Shown: positions 1-8,218 of the stretch, piece after piece
How the letters are laid out: every line of letters starts with the position of its first letter
How positions within the stretch are numbered: position 1 is the stretch's first letter
Assembly: GCF_902497785.1 (NCBI RefSeq)
Contig: NZ_CABVHK010000024.1
Span: forward strand, 1 to 64,000
DNA length: 64,000 nt
Source of the DNA: Pseudomonas fluorescens
GTDB lineage: Bacteria; Pseudomonadota; Gammaproteobacteria; Pseudomonadales; Pseudomonadaceae
Direction: 5' to 3'
Notes under the pieces: generated by a model
The model's database searches: none
What the model was told of the DNA's origin: nothing
The model's input: the letters and a program-made list of their open reading frames with translations, nothing else
Position numbers and translations under genes: made by a program

Positions 1-4
1 AACC

Positions 5-29
5 TGTGGGAGCGGGCTTGCCCGCGAAG
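5..29. repeat. Single REP element (GTGGGAGC family)
   Basis: One REP palindrome reading TGTGGGAGCGGGCTTGCCCG and following bases. The partner half, if any, lies outside the window. Confidence 0.7.
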
Positions 30-65
30 CGGCCTATAGGAACACCGCAGAGCTAAAGCCTGGGC

Positions 66-100
66 AAAAAAAAACGCCAACCCGAAGGCTGGCGTTTTTT
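66..100. terminator. Intrinsic terminator of rluB
   Basis: The stem AAAACGCCA/TGGCGTTTT encloses a small CC-CGAA-GG hairpin and has A and T tracts on both sides, so it can act in either direction. It lies 17 bp beyond the rluB stop codon and probably ends the minus-strand operon. Confidence 0.85.
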
Positions 101-116
101 ATGTGCCGCTTACCGA

Positions 117-1382
117 TTACTCAGGTTTGCGACGACCGAAACCCGGACGCTGGCCCGAACCGGCTGGCGCGCCACGGCGCTTGCCCGATGGCTTGTCACC
201 CTCCACCAGCTTGATCCCCGGACGTTTTGGCGCCGGCTTGGCCGGGCGTTTGGTGTCCGAAGGACGATCCGCCACTGGCGTACCGCGACCGGCTGGAGCG
301 CCACGATCGCTGCGACCAGCGCTCGGTGCACCGCGGCCTTCGCCACGCTCGGTGCGACCGTTGGCCGGACGCGGTGTGCGTGGACCACGCTCACCATCGG
401 CACGCGGGGCAACCGGCTTGCGCGACGGACGCTCGCCTTCGAGGTGCGGCTCACGCGCTGGACGCGGGCCGGCGGCCGGAGCGCCTGCCGCTGGACGCAG
501 CGTACGCACGCGCTCGGTCTTGCCGACCGGACGCGACGATTTGCGCTGCATACGCTCAAGCTTGTCTTTGCTCTTGGCGTTCATTTGCGGCATGGCCACC
601 GGCGTCAGGCCCACTTCAGCACTCAGAATGTCGACTTCGTACTGGCTCATTTCGCGCCAGCGGCCCATCGGCAAATCGGAGTTGAGGAACACCGGACCGA
701 AACGCACGCGCTTCAGACGGCTGACAACCAGACCCTGGGATTCCCACAGACGACGGACCTCGCGGTTGCGACCTTCCATCACCACGCAGTGATACCAGTG
801 GTTGAAACCTTCGCCGCCGGGCGCTTGCTTGATGTCGGTGAACTTGGCCGGGCCGTCTTCAAGGACAACGCCGGCTTTCAGACGCTCGATCATCTCGTCA
901 TCGACTTCGCCACGCACACGGACTGCGTATTCACGGTCCATTTCGTAGGAAGGGTGCATCAGGCGGTTGGCCAGCTCACCGTCGGTGGTGAACATCAGCA
1001 GACCGGTGGTGTTGATGTCCAGACGACCGATGTTGATCCAGCGACCTTCTTTCGGGCGCGGCATCTTGTCGAACACGGTCGGACGGCCTTCAGGGTCGTC
1101 ACGGGTGCAGATTTCACCGTCGGGTTTGTTGTACATGATCACGCGGCGTACCGACTCGGCGGCTTCTTCGCGCTTGATCACCTTGCCATCGATGGTGATG
1201 GCGTCATGCAGGTCGACGCGCAGGCCAAGGGTGGCGTCTTTGCCATTGACCTTGATCCGGCCGTGACTGATCCAGGCTTCTACGTCACGGCGCGAGCCGA
1301 CGCCGATACGGGCGAGGACTTTCTGCAGTTTTTCACCTGCTGGGCCGATTTCCTGGTCGTCTTTCTGGTCTTTGATACTCAT
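117..1382 (-). CDS. rluB: 23S rRNA pseudouridine(2605) synthase RluB
   Basis: RluB isomerises a uridine in helix 93 of 23S rRNA to pseudouridine. An N-terminal S4 RNA-binding domain (about residues 16-62) is followed by the RsuA-type catalytic domain with the signature GRLDINTTGLL; D122 is the expected catalytic aspartate. The ATG follows GGGAGGTGCCCAG, a good ribosome-binding site. Residues from about 285 to 421 form a low-complexity tail rich in Arg, Pro, Gly and Ala, probably disordered and RNA-binding; enterobacterial RluB is shorter, near 290 residues. It is the last gene of the rnm-yciO-scpA-scpB-DUF1289 run, matching the E. coli yciV-yciO-rluB neighbourhood. Confidence 0.95.
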   Translation of the reverse strand: MSIKDQKDDQEIGPAGEKLQKVLARIGVGSRRDVEAWISHGRIKVNGKDATLGLRVDLHDAITIDGKVIKREEAAESVRRVIMYNKPDGEICTRDDPEGRPTVFDKMPRPKEGRWINIGRLDINTTGLLMFTTDGELANRLMHPSYEMDREYAVRVRGEVDDEMIERLKAGVVLEDGPAKFTDIKQAPGGEGFNHWYHCVVMEGRNREVRRLWESQGLVVSRLKRVRFGPVFLNSDLPMGRWREMSQYEVDILSAEVGLTPVAMPQMNAKSKDKLERMQRKSSRPVGKTERVRTLRPAAGAPAAGPRPAREPHLEGERPSRKPVAPRADGERGPRTPRPANGRTERGEGRGAPSAGRSDRGAPAGRGTPVADRPSDTKRPAKPAPKRPGIKLVEGDKPSGKRRGAPAGSGQRPGFGRRKPE

Positions 1383-1538
1383 CTGGGCACCTCCCGGTGT
1401 GGTCTGTTCAGGCTGCCCTCAATTGAGCGTCCTGAAGCGATGTCAATCTGTGCACTTGGCGAAGGGATCGCCGAAGGGTCGCAAATCATACGCTCATGTC
1501 AGTCTTTGCGCATCAGAGACTAGCTGAACATTGGATAA

Positions 1539-1730
1539 CTACTTGTGTTTCCGCCGACCGGTGGCGCCGAGTTTGATCAGGCGCAACGCCGCTTCGGCCA
1601 GAACCGTGCGTTTGTCAGCCTTGTCGAGCTTCTTCCAGGACTTGATCTCGCGCTTGCTGCGACCGCAGCCGACGCAGATGTCGTCGGTGAATTTGCAGAC
1701 ACTGATGCAGGGGTCTTTGATTGAGCTCAT
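1539..1730 (-). CDS. DUF1289 family small cysteine-rich protein
   Basis: This 63-residue protein has four cysteines in the arrangement DPCISVCKFTDDICVGCGRS (C-x3-C-x6-C-x2-C), typical of DUF1289 and suggestive of metal or Fe-S binding. The C-terminus is basic. The ATG at 1730 is preferred over the in-frame TTG at 1748 because CAGGAG lies seven bases upstream. It sits between scpB and rluB on the same strand, separated from scpB by a REPIN. Its function is unknown. Confidence 0.85.
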   Translation of the reverse strand: MSSIKDPCISVCKFTDDICVGCGRSKREIKSWKKLDKADKRTVLAEAALRLIKLGATGRRKHK

Positions 1731-1746
1731 CAAACTCTCCTGGGTC

Positions 1747-1820
1747 AAAAGATCGCAGCCTTCGGCAGCTCCTACAGGTCAGCGATCATCTGTAGGAGCT
1801 GCCGAAGGCTGCGATCTTTT
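1747..1820. repeat. REPIN, GTAGGAGCTGCC family
   Basis: Two inverted REP halves (AAAAGATCGCAGCC...CTCCTACA and its reverse complement) are separated by about 15 bp. The pair lies inside the presumed operon between scpB and the DUF1289 gene, nine bases past the scpB stop. Confidence 0.9.
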
Positions 1821-1828
1821 GGAAAACT

Positions 1829-2782
1829 TCAGTCGTCGAATTCGCGGCGTTCCGCTTCGATGGCTTCGGCGAGGGCCAGGGCTTCGGCTTCTTCGTCGGT
1901 CAGCTCGGGGGCGGGTTTGTGCGGTTCTAAAGCGGCGACGGCGGCCAGGAGTTTTTCGCGAGCTTCGGCGACGCCGAGCACGTCGTCTTCCTGCTCTTGT
2001 TCGATTTCGGCTTCGGGCTCTGCCTGAAGTTCAACTTCGATATCGGCCTCGGTCGCCGATGGCTCGACATCGCGCAGGATGTCATCAAAGTCGGTCTTGA
2101 GCCCCTCCTCCATGGTGTCCAGCTCCAGCAACAACGTGTGAAAACTGGTTTCTTCCTTGGGCTCTTCCGGCTCGGCACTGGCATCCGCCAGTTCCTGCAA
2201 ACCGGCCGGCACCGGCGCGTCGTCGAAGTCGAGCACCGGATCGGGCTCCAGCTCGCGCAGGTCGGCCAGTGGCGGCAAGTCGTCGAGGTTTTTCAGGTTG
2301 AAGTGATCGAGAAACGCCTTGGTGGTGGCGAACATCGCCGGTTTGCCGGGCACGTCGCGGTAGCCGACGACGCGAATCCACTCGCGCTCCAGCAAAGTTT
2401 TGACGATGTTGCTGTTGACCGCCACACCACGCACGTCTTCGATTTCGCCACGCGTGATCGGCTGCCGATAGGCAATCAGCGCAATGGTTTCGAGCATCGC
2501 GCGGGAATACCGCTGCGGCCGCTCTTCCCACAAGCGTCCAACCCACGGCGAGAACTTTTCGCGGATTTGCAGGCGATAACCGGAGGCCACTTCTGTCAGC
2601 TCAAAGGCACGACCGTCGCAGGACTTGGCCAGAATCGTCAGCGCTTTCTTGAAGACCGGCGGTTCCGGGCGTTCGCCCTCTTCGAAGAGTTCGAACAGGC
2701 GTTCAAGCGATTGCGGTTTTCCCGAGGCCAACAGAAAGGCTTCAAGCAATGGCGCCAGCTCGCGGGGTTCAGTCAGGTTCAT
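1829..2782 (-). CDS. scpB: Segregation and condensation protein ScpB
   Basis: ScpB is the kleisin-interacting winged-helix (kite) subunit of the SMC-ScpAB condensin-like complex in chromosome segregation. Two winged-helix domains fill about residues 1-180, including the family-typical stretch RAMLETIALIAYRQPITRGE. The remaining 130 or so residues form a long, strongly acidic tail rich in Glu and Asp, characteristic of pseudomonad ScpB and probably disordered. The start is 11 bp after the scpA stop, with GAG in the gap as part of the ribosome-binding site, so the two genes look translationally linked. Confidence 0.95.
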   Translation of the reverse strand: MNLTEPRELAPLLEAFLLASGKPQSLERLFELFEEGERPEPPVFKKALTILAKSCDGRAFELTEVASGYRLQIREKFSPWVGRLWEERPQRYSRAMLETIALIAYRQPITRGEIEDVRGVAVNSNIVKTLLEREWIRVVGYRDVPGKPAMFATTKAFLDHFNLKNLDDLPPLADLRELEPDPVLDFDDAPVPAGLQELADASAEPEEPKEETSFHTLLLELDTMEEGLKTDFDDILRDVEPSATEADIEVELQAEPEAEIEQEQEDDVLGVAEAREKLLAAVAALEPHKPAPELTDEEAEALALAEAIEAERREFDD

Positions 2783-2793
2783 GATTCAACTCG

Positions 2794-3615
2794 TTATTCG
2801 GCTCGGGCTCGCACGTGGATCGCCGCGAACGGCTCATTCTGCACCAGCTCGACCAAAGATTCCTTGACCAGTTCGAGGATCGCCATAAAGGTCACCACCA
2901 CGCCCAGGCGTCCTTCTTCGGCCTTGAACAGCTCGACAAACGGGACGAAACCGCCGCCCTTGAGCCGGTCCAGCACATCGCTCATGCGTTCGCGGGTGGA
3001 CAGCGCCTCGCGGCTGACCTGATGGCTTTCGAACATGTCGCCACGGCGCAAGACCTCGGCCATCGACAGCAGCAATTCTGACAGGCGAACGTCCGGCAAC
3101 AGCTTGCGTGCCCGGGCTTCCGGGGCGTCGAGCTTGGGCACCACCACATCACGGCCGACGCGACTGAGACCATCGATGCCTTCGGCAGCCGCCTTGAAGC
3201 GCTCGTATTCCTGCAAGCGGCGGATCAGTTCGGCGCGCGGATCGTCTTCTTCGTCTTCGATGGTTTCGGCGCGGGGCAGCAGCATCCGCGACTTGATCTC
3301 GGCCAGCATTGCGGCCATCACCAGGTACTCGGCGGCCAGTTCCAGGCGCACCGACTGCATCAATTCGACATAACCCATGTACTGGCGGGTAATTTCCGCC
3401 ACCGGGATGTCGAGGATATTGATGTTCTGTTTGCGGATCAGGTACAGCAAAAGGTCGAGCGGCCCTTCGAAGGCTTCAAGAAATACCTCAAGCGCGTCCG
3501 GTGGAATGTACAGGTCCAGCGGCATTTCCAGCACGGCCTGGCCATAGACCATGGCGAACGGCAGCTCTTGCTGGGCGCCGGCCTGACTGTCGACAACGGG
3601 TTCCACTGCCGACAT
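2794..3615 (-). CDS. scpA: Segregation and condensation protein ScpA
   Basis: ScpA is the kleisin that bridges SMC heads and binds ScpB. The diagnostic N-terminal motif FEGPLDLLLYLIRKQNINI sits near residues 49-67 and a winged-helix C-terminal domain ends the 273-residue protein. The ATG directly abuts the TAG stop of yciO (GCCTAGATG), indicating co-transcription and probably coupled translation. The first 40 residues precede the conserved region and are variable, so a start slightly further in is possible. Confidence 0.95.
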   Translation of the reverse strand: MSAVEPVVDSQAGAQQELPFAMVYGQAVLEMPLDLYIPPDALEVFLEAFEGPLDLLLYLIRKQNINILDIPVAEITRQYMGYVELMQSVRLELAAEYLVMAAMLAEIKSRMLLPRAETIEDEEDDPRAELIRRLQEYERFKAAAEGIDGLSRVGRDVVVPKLDAPEARARKLLPDVRLSELLLSMAEVLRRGDMFESHQVSREALSTRERMSDVLDRLKGGGFVPFVELFKAEEGRLGVVVTFMAILELVKESLVELVQNEPFAAIHVRARAE

Positions 3616-4245
3616 CTAGGCCTCGGCCATGAACGGCGTGGGGTCGCCGCACCCGACGCGGATCACTTCCGGCTCACCGTCGGCGAGATTGATCACCGTG
3701 GAAGCGTTCAGACCGCCAAAACCGCCATCGATGATCAGATCAACCTGATGCTCAAGCAGCTGGCGCATTTCGTAGGGATCGGTCAGCGGGTCGGTGTCGC
3801 CGGGCATGATCAGCGTCACGCTCATCAGCGGCTCGCCCAGCTCTTCCAGCAACGCCAACGCAATCGGATGGCTCGGGACTCGCAGGCCGATGGTGCGTTT
3901 TTTCGGGTGCAACAGCAGCCGCGGGACTTCGCGGGTGGCGTTGAGAATGAAGGTGTAAGGCCCTGGCAGGTGCGCCTTGAGCAGGCGGAAGGTGCCGGTG
4001 TCGATCTTGGCGAACAGCCCGAGTTGCGAGAGGTCGCTGCAAATCAGCGCGAAGTTGTGCTTTTCATCCAGCTGACGCAATCGGCGCACACGTTCCACGG
4101 CGTTCTTGTCACCGATCTGGCAACCAATGGCGTAGGAAGAGTCTGTGGGATAAATCACCACCCCGCCGTTGCGGATGATCTCGACAGCCTGTTTGATCAG
4201 GCGCGCTTGCGGGTTTTCCGGATGAATCTGGAAAAATTGACTCAC
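3616..4245 (-). CDS. yciO: YciO/Sua5/YrdC-family protein
   Basis: This protein of 209 residues belongs to the YrdC-like fold of threonylcarbamoyl-AMP synthases. It aligns end to end with E. coli YciO as remembered (MSQFF-IHP-NPQ-RLI...), which fixes the GTG at 4245 as the start; an in-frame extension to 4452 would run deep into rnm. Conserved features include YPTDSSYAIGC, KHNF and PGPYTFILN. YciO paralogues are usually annotated as L-threonylcarbamoyladenylate synthase, but the essential activity normally belongs to TsaC, so its true role is uncertain. It lies 13 bp after rnm and abuts scpA. Confidence 0.93.
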   Translation of the reverse strand: MSQFFQIHPENPQARLIKQAVEIIRNGGVVIYPTDSSYAIGCQIGDKNAVERVRRLRQLDEKHNFALICSDLSQLGLFAKIDTGTFRLLKAHLPGPYTFILNATREVPRLLLHPKKRTIGLRVPSHPIALALLEELGEPLMSVTLIMPGDTDPLTDPYEMRQLLEHQVDLIIDGGFGGLNASTVINLADGEPEVIRVGCGDPTPFMAEA

Positions 4246-4258
4246 ATTCTCTACCTGT

Positions 4259-5122
4259 TCAGACGGCGGCAATAATTGGGTCATGTTTGAATCGACACCA
4301 CAGTGGTGGCAGATCCTCCGGAAGCGGGCGATATTCACCGATCTCGGACCAGCCTCCAGGGCCATGAAAATCACTGCCGGCGCTGACCAGCAGACCGAAC
4401 TCGCGGGCGAGAATGGCCAGGCTGCCCACTTGCTCGGCGGGCTGATAACCATTGACCACTTCGATAGCGTGGCCCCCTGCTTGAATATAGTCAGAAATCA
4501 GGCGGCGACGCTTGCTGCGAGTGAAATCGTAATGCCAGGGATGGGCCAGGCTGACCCAGGCCTTGGCCGCGCGCAGGGTTTCGACCGTTTCTTCGAGCGT
4601 CGGCCAGTGTTGCTTGACGTCTCCCAGCTTGCCGGCCCCCAGCCATTTGCGGAACGCTTCGGCGCGATCCTTGACGAACCCTTCGCGGACCATCCAGTCG
4701 GCGAAGTGCGGACGGGCCGGCGCGTTGCCGCTGTCGCCCAGTTCCTGCTGAATCGCCCGGGCGCCCTCCAGCGCACCCGGCATGCCTTTCAACGCCAGCT
4801 TGCGGCTTATTTCTTCGGACCGTAGCCAGCGACCATCGTGCAGTCTGGCGATCGCCTCGACCAACGGTGCCGCTGTAACGTCAAATCCGTAACCCAATAC
4901 GTGAATGGTCGCACCGCCCCAGGTGCAGGACAATTCGACGCCGTTGACCAGTTGCATCCCCAGTGCCGTGGCCGCCGTGCGGGCCTCGTCGAGGCCTTCG
5001 AGGGTGTCGTGATCGGTCAGGGCCAGGACTCGCACGCCTTTCTCGTACGCACGCGCCACCAGGACAGCAGGCGCGAGAGCGCCATCGGAGGCGGTGCTGT
5101 GGCAGTGCAAATCAACATTCAC
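4259..5122 (-). CDS. rnm: PHP-domain 5'-3' exoribonuclease (RNase AM, YciV/TrpH type)
   Basis: The polymerase-and-histidinol-phosphatase fold is marked by DLHCHSTASDG at the N-terminus, LTDHDTLEG, SLAHPWHYD and a late GSDFHGPG, which together supply the metal-binding His and Asp residues. Members trim nucleoside 3',5'-bisphosphates and mature the 5' ends of rRNAs in E. coli. The GTG at 5122 gives the family-typical start (M)NVDLHCHS; a TTG at 5140 is the alternative. It heads the minus-strand operon and is divergent from yciB across 87 bp. Confidence 0.9.
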   Translation of the reverse strand: MNVDLHCHSTASDGALAPAVLVARAYEKGVRVLALTDHDTLEGLDEARTAATALGMQLVNGVELSCTWGGATIHVLGYGFDVTAAPLVEAIARLHDGRWLRSEEISRKLALKGMPGALEGARAIQQELGDSGNAPARPHFADWMVREGFVKDRAEAFRKWLGAGKLGDVKQHWPTLEETVETLRAAKAWVSLAHPWHYDFTRSKRRRLISDYIQAGGHAIEVVNGYQPAEQVGSLAILAREFGLLVSAGSDFHGPGGWSEIGEYRPLPEDLPPLWCRFKHDPIIAAV

Positions 5123-5209
5123 GGGGATGTGTAACCTCAAATCAGCTGGCGCTATCGCGCGCCCATATGTTTGTTATTATGCCGCCACATCCTGCTTCTG
5201 GCTGCCACT

Positions 5210-5806
5210 GTGAAACAATTCATCGATTTCATCCCGCTTCTGCTGTTTTTCATCGTGTTCAAGATTGATCCACGGGTCGTTGATATCGCCGGTTTCCCGG
5301 TGACGGTCGGCGGTATCTACAGCGCCACCGCGATGCTGATCATCAGCTCCCTGGTGGTCTACGGCACGCTCTTCATCAAGCAGCGCAAGCTGGAAAAAAG
5401 CCAGTGGTTGACGCTGGTTGCCTGCCTGGTCTTCGGCAGCCTGACGCTGGCGTTCCACAGCGAAACGTTCCTGAAATGGAAGGCCCCGGTGGTCAACTGG
5501 CTGTTTGCGCTGGCGTTCATCGGCAGCCATTTCATCGGTGAGCAATTGCTGATCAAGCGCATCATGGGCCACGCGCTGACCCTGCCGGACCCGGTCTGGA
5601 CGCGCTTGAACATCGCCTGGATCGGCTTTTTCCTGTTCTGCGGGGCCGCCAACCTGTTCGTTGCGTTCACCTTCCAGAGCTACTGGGTCGACTTCAAAGT
5701 CTTCGGCAGCCTGGGCATGACGCTGTTGTTCCTGGTCGCACAGGGCATTTACCTGTCCCGCCACCTGCACGACGCCGATACCACCACGCCAAAAACCGAG
5801 GACTGA
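5210..5806 (+). CDS. yciB: Inner-membrane septation protein YciB (IspZ family)
   Basis: This 198-residue polytopic inner-membrane protein has about five hydrophobic segments. It starts with KQFIDFIPLLLFF, the usual YciB N-terminus, from a GTG at 5210; the longer in-frame ATG at 5171 adds residues the family lacks. Related proteins affect septation and envelope synthesis through contacts with the elongasome and divisome. The stop is one base before the YciI-like gene, so the two are probably co-translated. Confidence 0.92.
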   Translation: MKQFIDFIPLLLFFIVFKIDPRVVDIAGFPVTVGGIYSATAMLIISSLVVYGTLFIKQRKLEKSQWLTLVACLVFGSLTLAFHSETFLKWKAPVVNWLFALAFIGSHFIGEQLLIKRIMGHALTLPDPVWTRLNIAWIGFFLFCGAANLFVAFTFQSYWVDFKVFGSLGMTLLFLVAQGIYLSRHLHDADTTTPKTED

Positions 5807-5807
5807 C

Positions 5808-6107
5808 ATGCTTTACGCAATCATTGCCACAGACGTCGCCAACTCCCTGGAAGCCCGCCTGGCCGCACGGCCTGCACACCTCGAGCGCCTGCAAGCGCTC
5901 AAGGGCGAAGGTCGCATCGTATTGGCCGGCCCTCATCCGGCGGTCGACAGCAATGATCCGGGCGCTGCGGGTTTCACCGGCAGCCTGATCGTCGCCGAAT
6001 TCGATTCCCTGAGCGCCGCCCAGGCCTGGGCCGACGCCGATCCGTACATCGCCGCAGGCGTCTACGCCAACGTTTCGGTCAAGCCGTTCAAGCAAGTCCT
6101 GCCCTAG
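5808..6107 (+). CDS. YciI-like protein
   Basis: This 99-residue protein has the YciI ferredoxin-like fold: MLYAIIATDVANSLE at the start, a conserved histidine in RPAHLERLQ, and the later segment DSLSAAQAWADADPYIAAGVY. YciI proteins resemble muconolactone isomerases, but the reaction catalysed by this stand-alone form is unknown. It follows yciB by one base. A hairpin lies 12 bp beyond its stop. Confidence 0.9.
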   Translation: MLYAIIATDVANSLEARLAARPAHLERLQALKGEGRIVLAGPHPAVDSNDPGAAGFTGSLIVAEFDSLSAAQAWADADPYIAAGVYANVSVKPFKQVLP

Positions 6108-6119
6108 TCTGCTATCCCC

Positions 6120-6144
6120 GCGATGAACCTTCCTGGTTCATCGC
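6120..6144 (+). terminator. Hairpin after the YciI-like gene
   Basis: GCGATGAACC-TTCCT-GGTTCATCGC forms a perfect 10-bp stem 13 bases after the stop. The T-run is weak (only scattered T beyond it), so it may be a terminator or an mRNA-stabilising hairpin. Confidence 0.55.
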
Positions 6145-6217
6145 GCTCTCAATCGCTCATTATTCTCGTTTGCCTGCCGACAACCTGCCCAATAATCGAT
6201 TGGAATCAGGAGCTCCG

Positions 6218-6616
6218 ATGCGCAAAGGTCCGTTGTGTCTGATGTTGGTCACGTTGTCGATCATGGCGCCCGCCCACGGTGAAGAAAGCGCGACGCCGCT
6301 TTCTCTGAGTGCCGGCAGCCAAATCACCGAGTTGCAGCAACGCTTGAAGACAAGCGAGCAGCAGCGGGAAGAATTGAGCAAACAACTGCAAAATGCCGAT
6401 GCCGAACGCGAGAGCGCTCAGTTGAGCCGGTTGCGTCAGGAGAACCAGCGCCTGAAGCTGCAACTCAAGGAAGCCCAGGCCAGCAGTCCGCTGCCACGCT
6501 TGCTGACAGATCAACAGCAATGGTTCGTGATCGGCGCCGGAGTAGCGCTATTGGCCCTGCTCTGCGGTATCTTCGCCAGTGGTGCAAGTCGAAAACGTCG
6601 ACAATGGCTAAATTGA
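6218..6616 (+). CDS. Periplasmic coiled-coil protein with C-terminal membrane anchor
   Basis: The 132-residue product begins with a signal peptide (MRKGPLCLMLVTLSIMAPAHG), continues as a heptad-rich charged helix (about residues 35-90, ELQQRLKTSEQQREELSKQ onward), and ends with a hydrophobic segment (WFVIGAGVALLALLCGIFA) followed by RKRRQ. This matches the C-terminal half of YgiM/TIGR04211-type proteins without their SH3 domain. The ATG at 6218 has CAGGAGCTCCG upstream. It is seven bases ahead of cpxR and likely shares its transcript, so an envelope-stress role is possible but is inference. Confidence 0.8.
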   Translation: MRKGPLCLMLVTLSIMAPAHGEESATPLSLSAGSQITELQQRLKTSEQQREELSKQLQNADAERESAQLSRLRQENQRLKLQLKEAQASSPLPRLLTDQQQWFVIGAGVALLALLCGIFASGASRKRRQWLN

Positions 6617-6623
6617 GTGAGTC

Positions 6624-7301
6624 ATGAGCGAGCTGTTATTAATTGATGACGATCAGGAGCTGTGTGAGCTGCTGGTCAGTTGGCTGAGCCAGGAAGGTTT
6701 TCAGGTTCGCGCCTGCCATGACGGCCAGAGCGCCCGCCGCGCGCTGGCCGAAAACGCTCCGGCGGCCGTGGTGCTGGACGTGATGTTGCCGGACGGCAGC
6801 GGTCTGGAACTGCTCAAGCAATTGCGCAACGATCATCCGGAGTTGCCGGTGCTGATGTTGTCGGCGCGTGGCGAGCCACTGGACCGCATCCTCGGCCTGG
6901 AACTGGGTGCCGATGACTACCTGGCCAAACCCTGCGACCCACGGGAACTCACCGCCCGCCTGCGTGCGGTGTTGCGCCGCAGTCACCCGCCGGCAGTGTC
7001 CAGCCAGCTCGAACTGGGCGACCTGTGTTTCAGCCCGGTGCGCGGCGTAGTCAGTATCGATGAACAGGAATTCACCCTCACCGTGTCCGAAAGCCGCTTG
7101 CTCGAAGCTTTGCTCAAGCAGCCTGGCGAACCCCTGGACAAGCAGGAGCTGGCGCAAATCGCCCTCGGTCGCAAGCTGACCCTGTATGACCGCAGCCTGG
7201 ACATGCATGTCAGCAACCTGCGCAAAAAGATCGGCCCGCACCCCGACGGTCGCCCGCGCATCGTTGCCCTGCGCAGCCGCGGTTATTACTACAGCCTCTG
7301 A
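6624..7301 (+). CDS. cpxR: OmpR-family response regulator, CpxR-like
   Basis: A receiver domain (acidic pair near residues 8-10, phospho-acceptor D52 in VVLDVMLPDG, K102 in LAKPCDP) is joined to a winged-helix DNA-binding domain ending RSRGYYYSL. The 225-residue length is standard. The order regulator, Spy/CpxP-like protein, sensor kinase matches the P. aeruginosa cpxR/cpxA cluster as remembered, and a CpxR-like box lies before the chaperone gene. The likely role is the transcriptional response to cell-envelope protein stress. Confidence 0.88.
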   Translation: MSELLLIDDDQELCELLVSWLSQEGFQVRACHDGQSARRALAENAPAAVVLDVMLPDGSGLELLKQLRNDHPELPVLMLSARGEPLDRILGLELGADDYLAKPCDPRELTARLRAVLRRSHPPAVSSQLELGDLCFSPVRGVVSIDEQEFTLTVSESRLLEALLKQPGEPLDKQELAQIALGRKLTLYDRSLDMHVSNLRKKIGPHPDGRPRIVALRSRGYYYSL

Positions 7302-7308
7302 CAGGCTC

Positions 7309-7410
7309 CTGTGGGAGCGAGCTTGCTCGCGATGGACGTTAACGATTACGCATTTTGTCTGGGAAAACGCGCTGACTGTGGGTTCATCGCGAGCAAGCTC
7401 GCTCCTACAG
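7309..7410. repeat. REPIN, GTGGGAGCGAGC family
   Basis: Inverted REP halves CTGTGGGAGCGAGCTTGCTC and GAGCAAGCTCGCTCCTACAG flank about 60 bp of spacer. It sits between cpxR and the Spy-like gene, upstream of that gene's own promoter region. Confidence 0.9.
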
Positions 7411-7446
7411 GGAACGTGGTGTTTGTCAGGAAGGTACAAACCCGTC

Positions 7447-7462
7447 TTTACCGAAGCTTTAC
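7447..7462 (-). promoter_or_regulatory. Candidate CpxR box
   Basis: Read on the minus strand the site is GTAAA-GCTTCG-GTAAA, a tandem repeat with an 11-bp period. It closely fits the CpxR consensus of two GTAAA units separated by about five bases. It ends 82 bp before the ATG of the Spy/CpxP-like gene. Confidence 0.6.
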
Positions 7463-7544
7463 GCTCCGCTGACCGCCGCTGACCTTGATCTGCGTAATCT
7501 GAACTCATCCGGAACGTACCGGGAACGAGACAAGGAGATTCACC

Positions 7545-7982
7545 ATGCGCAAGACTCTTATCGCTCTGATGTTCGCTGCCGCCCTGCCGACCGTTGCCAT
7601 GGCCATGCCTGAAGGTGCCGGCCCGATGGACGGCCAGCGCCACGGCGGTCAGATGCACGGCATGCACGGTAAAGGCCCGTACAGCCAACTGGACCTGAGC
7701 CGCGAACAGCGCGAGCAGATCCGCAAGATCATGGGCGAGCAGATGCACGAGCGTAAGCAAGTGGTCGACAAGTACCTGGAAAAACTCTCGCCCGCCGACC
7801 AGAAAGCCATGAAAGATGAAATGGCCGCCAACCACAAAAAAGCCGAGGCCGATGTACGCGCCTTGCTGAAACCGGATCAACAGAAGCAATTCGACGAGAT
7901 CCAGAAGAAAAAGGCCGAGCGCCGCGCCGAATGGGCCGAGTTCAAGGCGTGGAAAGCGCAACAACCGCAAAAAGCGCAATAA
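7545..7982 (+). CDS. Spy/CpxP-family periplasmic chaperone (LTXXQ protein)
   Basis: The 145-residue product has a signal peptide (MRKTLIALMFAAALPTVAMA), a His/Met/Gly-rich segment (about residues 21-45), and then a highly charged helical region. Two degenerate LTXXQ motifs are visible, LSREQREQIRKI and LKPDQQKQFDEI. CpxP and Spy are periplasmic chaperones induced by envelope stress, and CpxP also restrains CpxA. Position between the kinase and regulator genes and the upstream CpxR-like box support this. The His/Met-rich segment could bind copper or other metals. An AAGGAG ribosome-binding site precedes the ATG. Confidence 0.88.
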   Translation: MRKTLIALMFAAALPTVAMAMPEGAGPMDGQRHGGQMHGMHGKGPYSQLDLSREQREQIRKIMGEQMHERKQVVDKYLEKLSPADQKAMKDEMAANHKKAEADVRALLKPDQQKQFDEIQKKKAERRAEWAEFKAWKAQQPQKAQ

Positions 7983-7994
7983 TGCGCTGACCCC

Positions 7995-8028
7995 GGACCC
8001 AGCGGCTAAACCCCGCTGGGTCTGTTTC
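7995..8028 (+). terminator. Terminator after the Spy-like gene
   Basis: GACCCAGCGG and CCGCTGGGTC form a 10-bp stem with a CTAAACC loop, followed by TGTTT. It would separate the strongly expressed chaperone message from the kinase gene. Confidence 0.7.
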
Positions 8029-8040
8029 CATGAGTTCGAT

Positions 8041-8190
8041 GTGGGAGCGAGCCTGTGGCGAGGGGATTTATCCCCGTTCGGCTGCGAAGCAGTCGTAGAT
8101 CCTGACAACTCGGTTTGGCTGAAGAATGACGGGGGGCCGCTCCGCAGCCCAACGGGGATAAATCCCCTCACCACACAGCCCATTCCCACA
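8041..8190. repeat. REPIN-like inverted repeat, GGGGATTTATCCCC family
   Basis: The left end GTGGCGAGGGGATTTATCCC and the right end GGGATAAATCCCCTCACCAC are about 100 bp apart and contain inner hairpins with GGCTGCGAAGCAG-type stems. The repeat fills the gap between the Spy-like gene and cpxA. Confidence 0.85.
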
Positions 8191-8218
8191 TTGATCTGTG
8201 TTTGATTGAGGATATTCT

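Noticed and set aside
4246..4452. Upstream extension of yciO to 4452
   Set aside because: The added residues have no YciO similarity and overlap the rnm gene; the GTG at 4245 gives the conserved MSQFF start.
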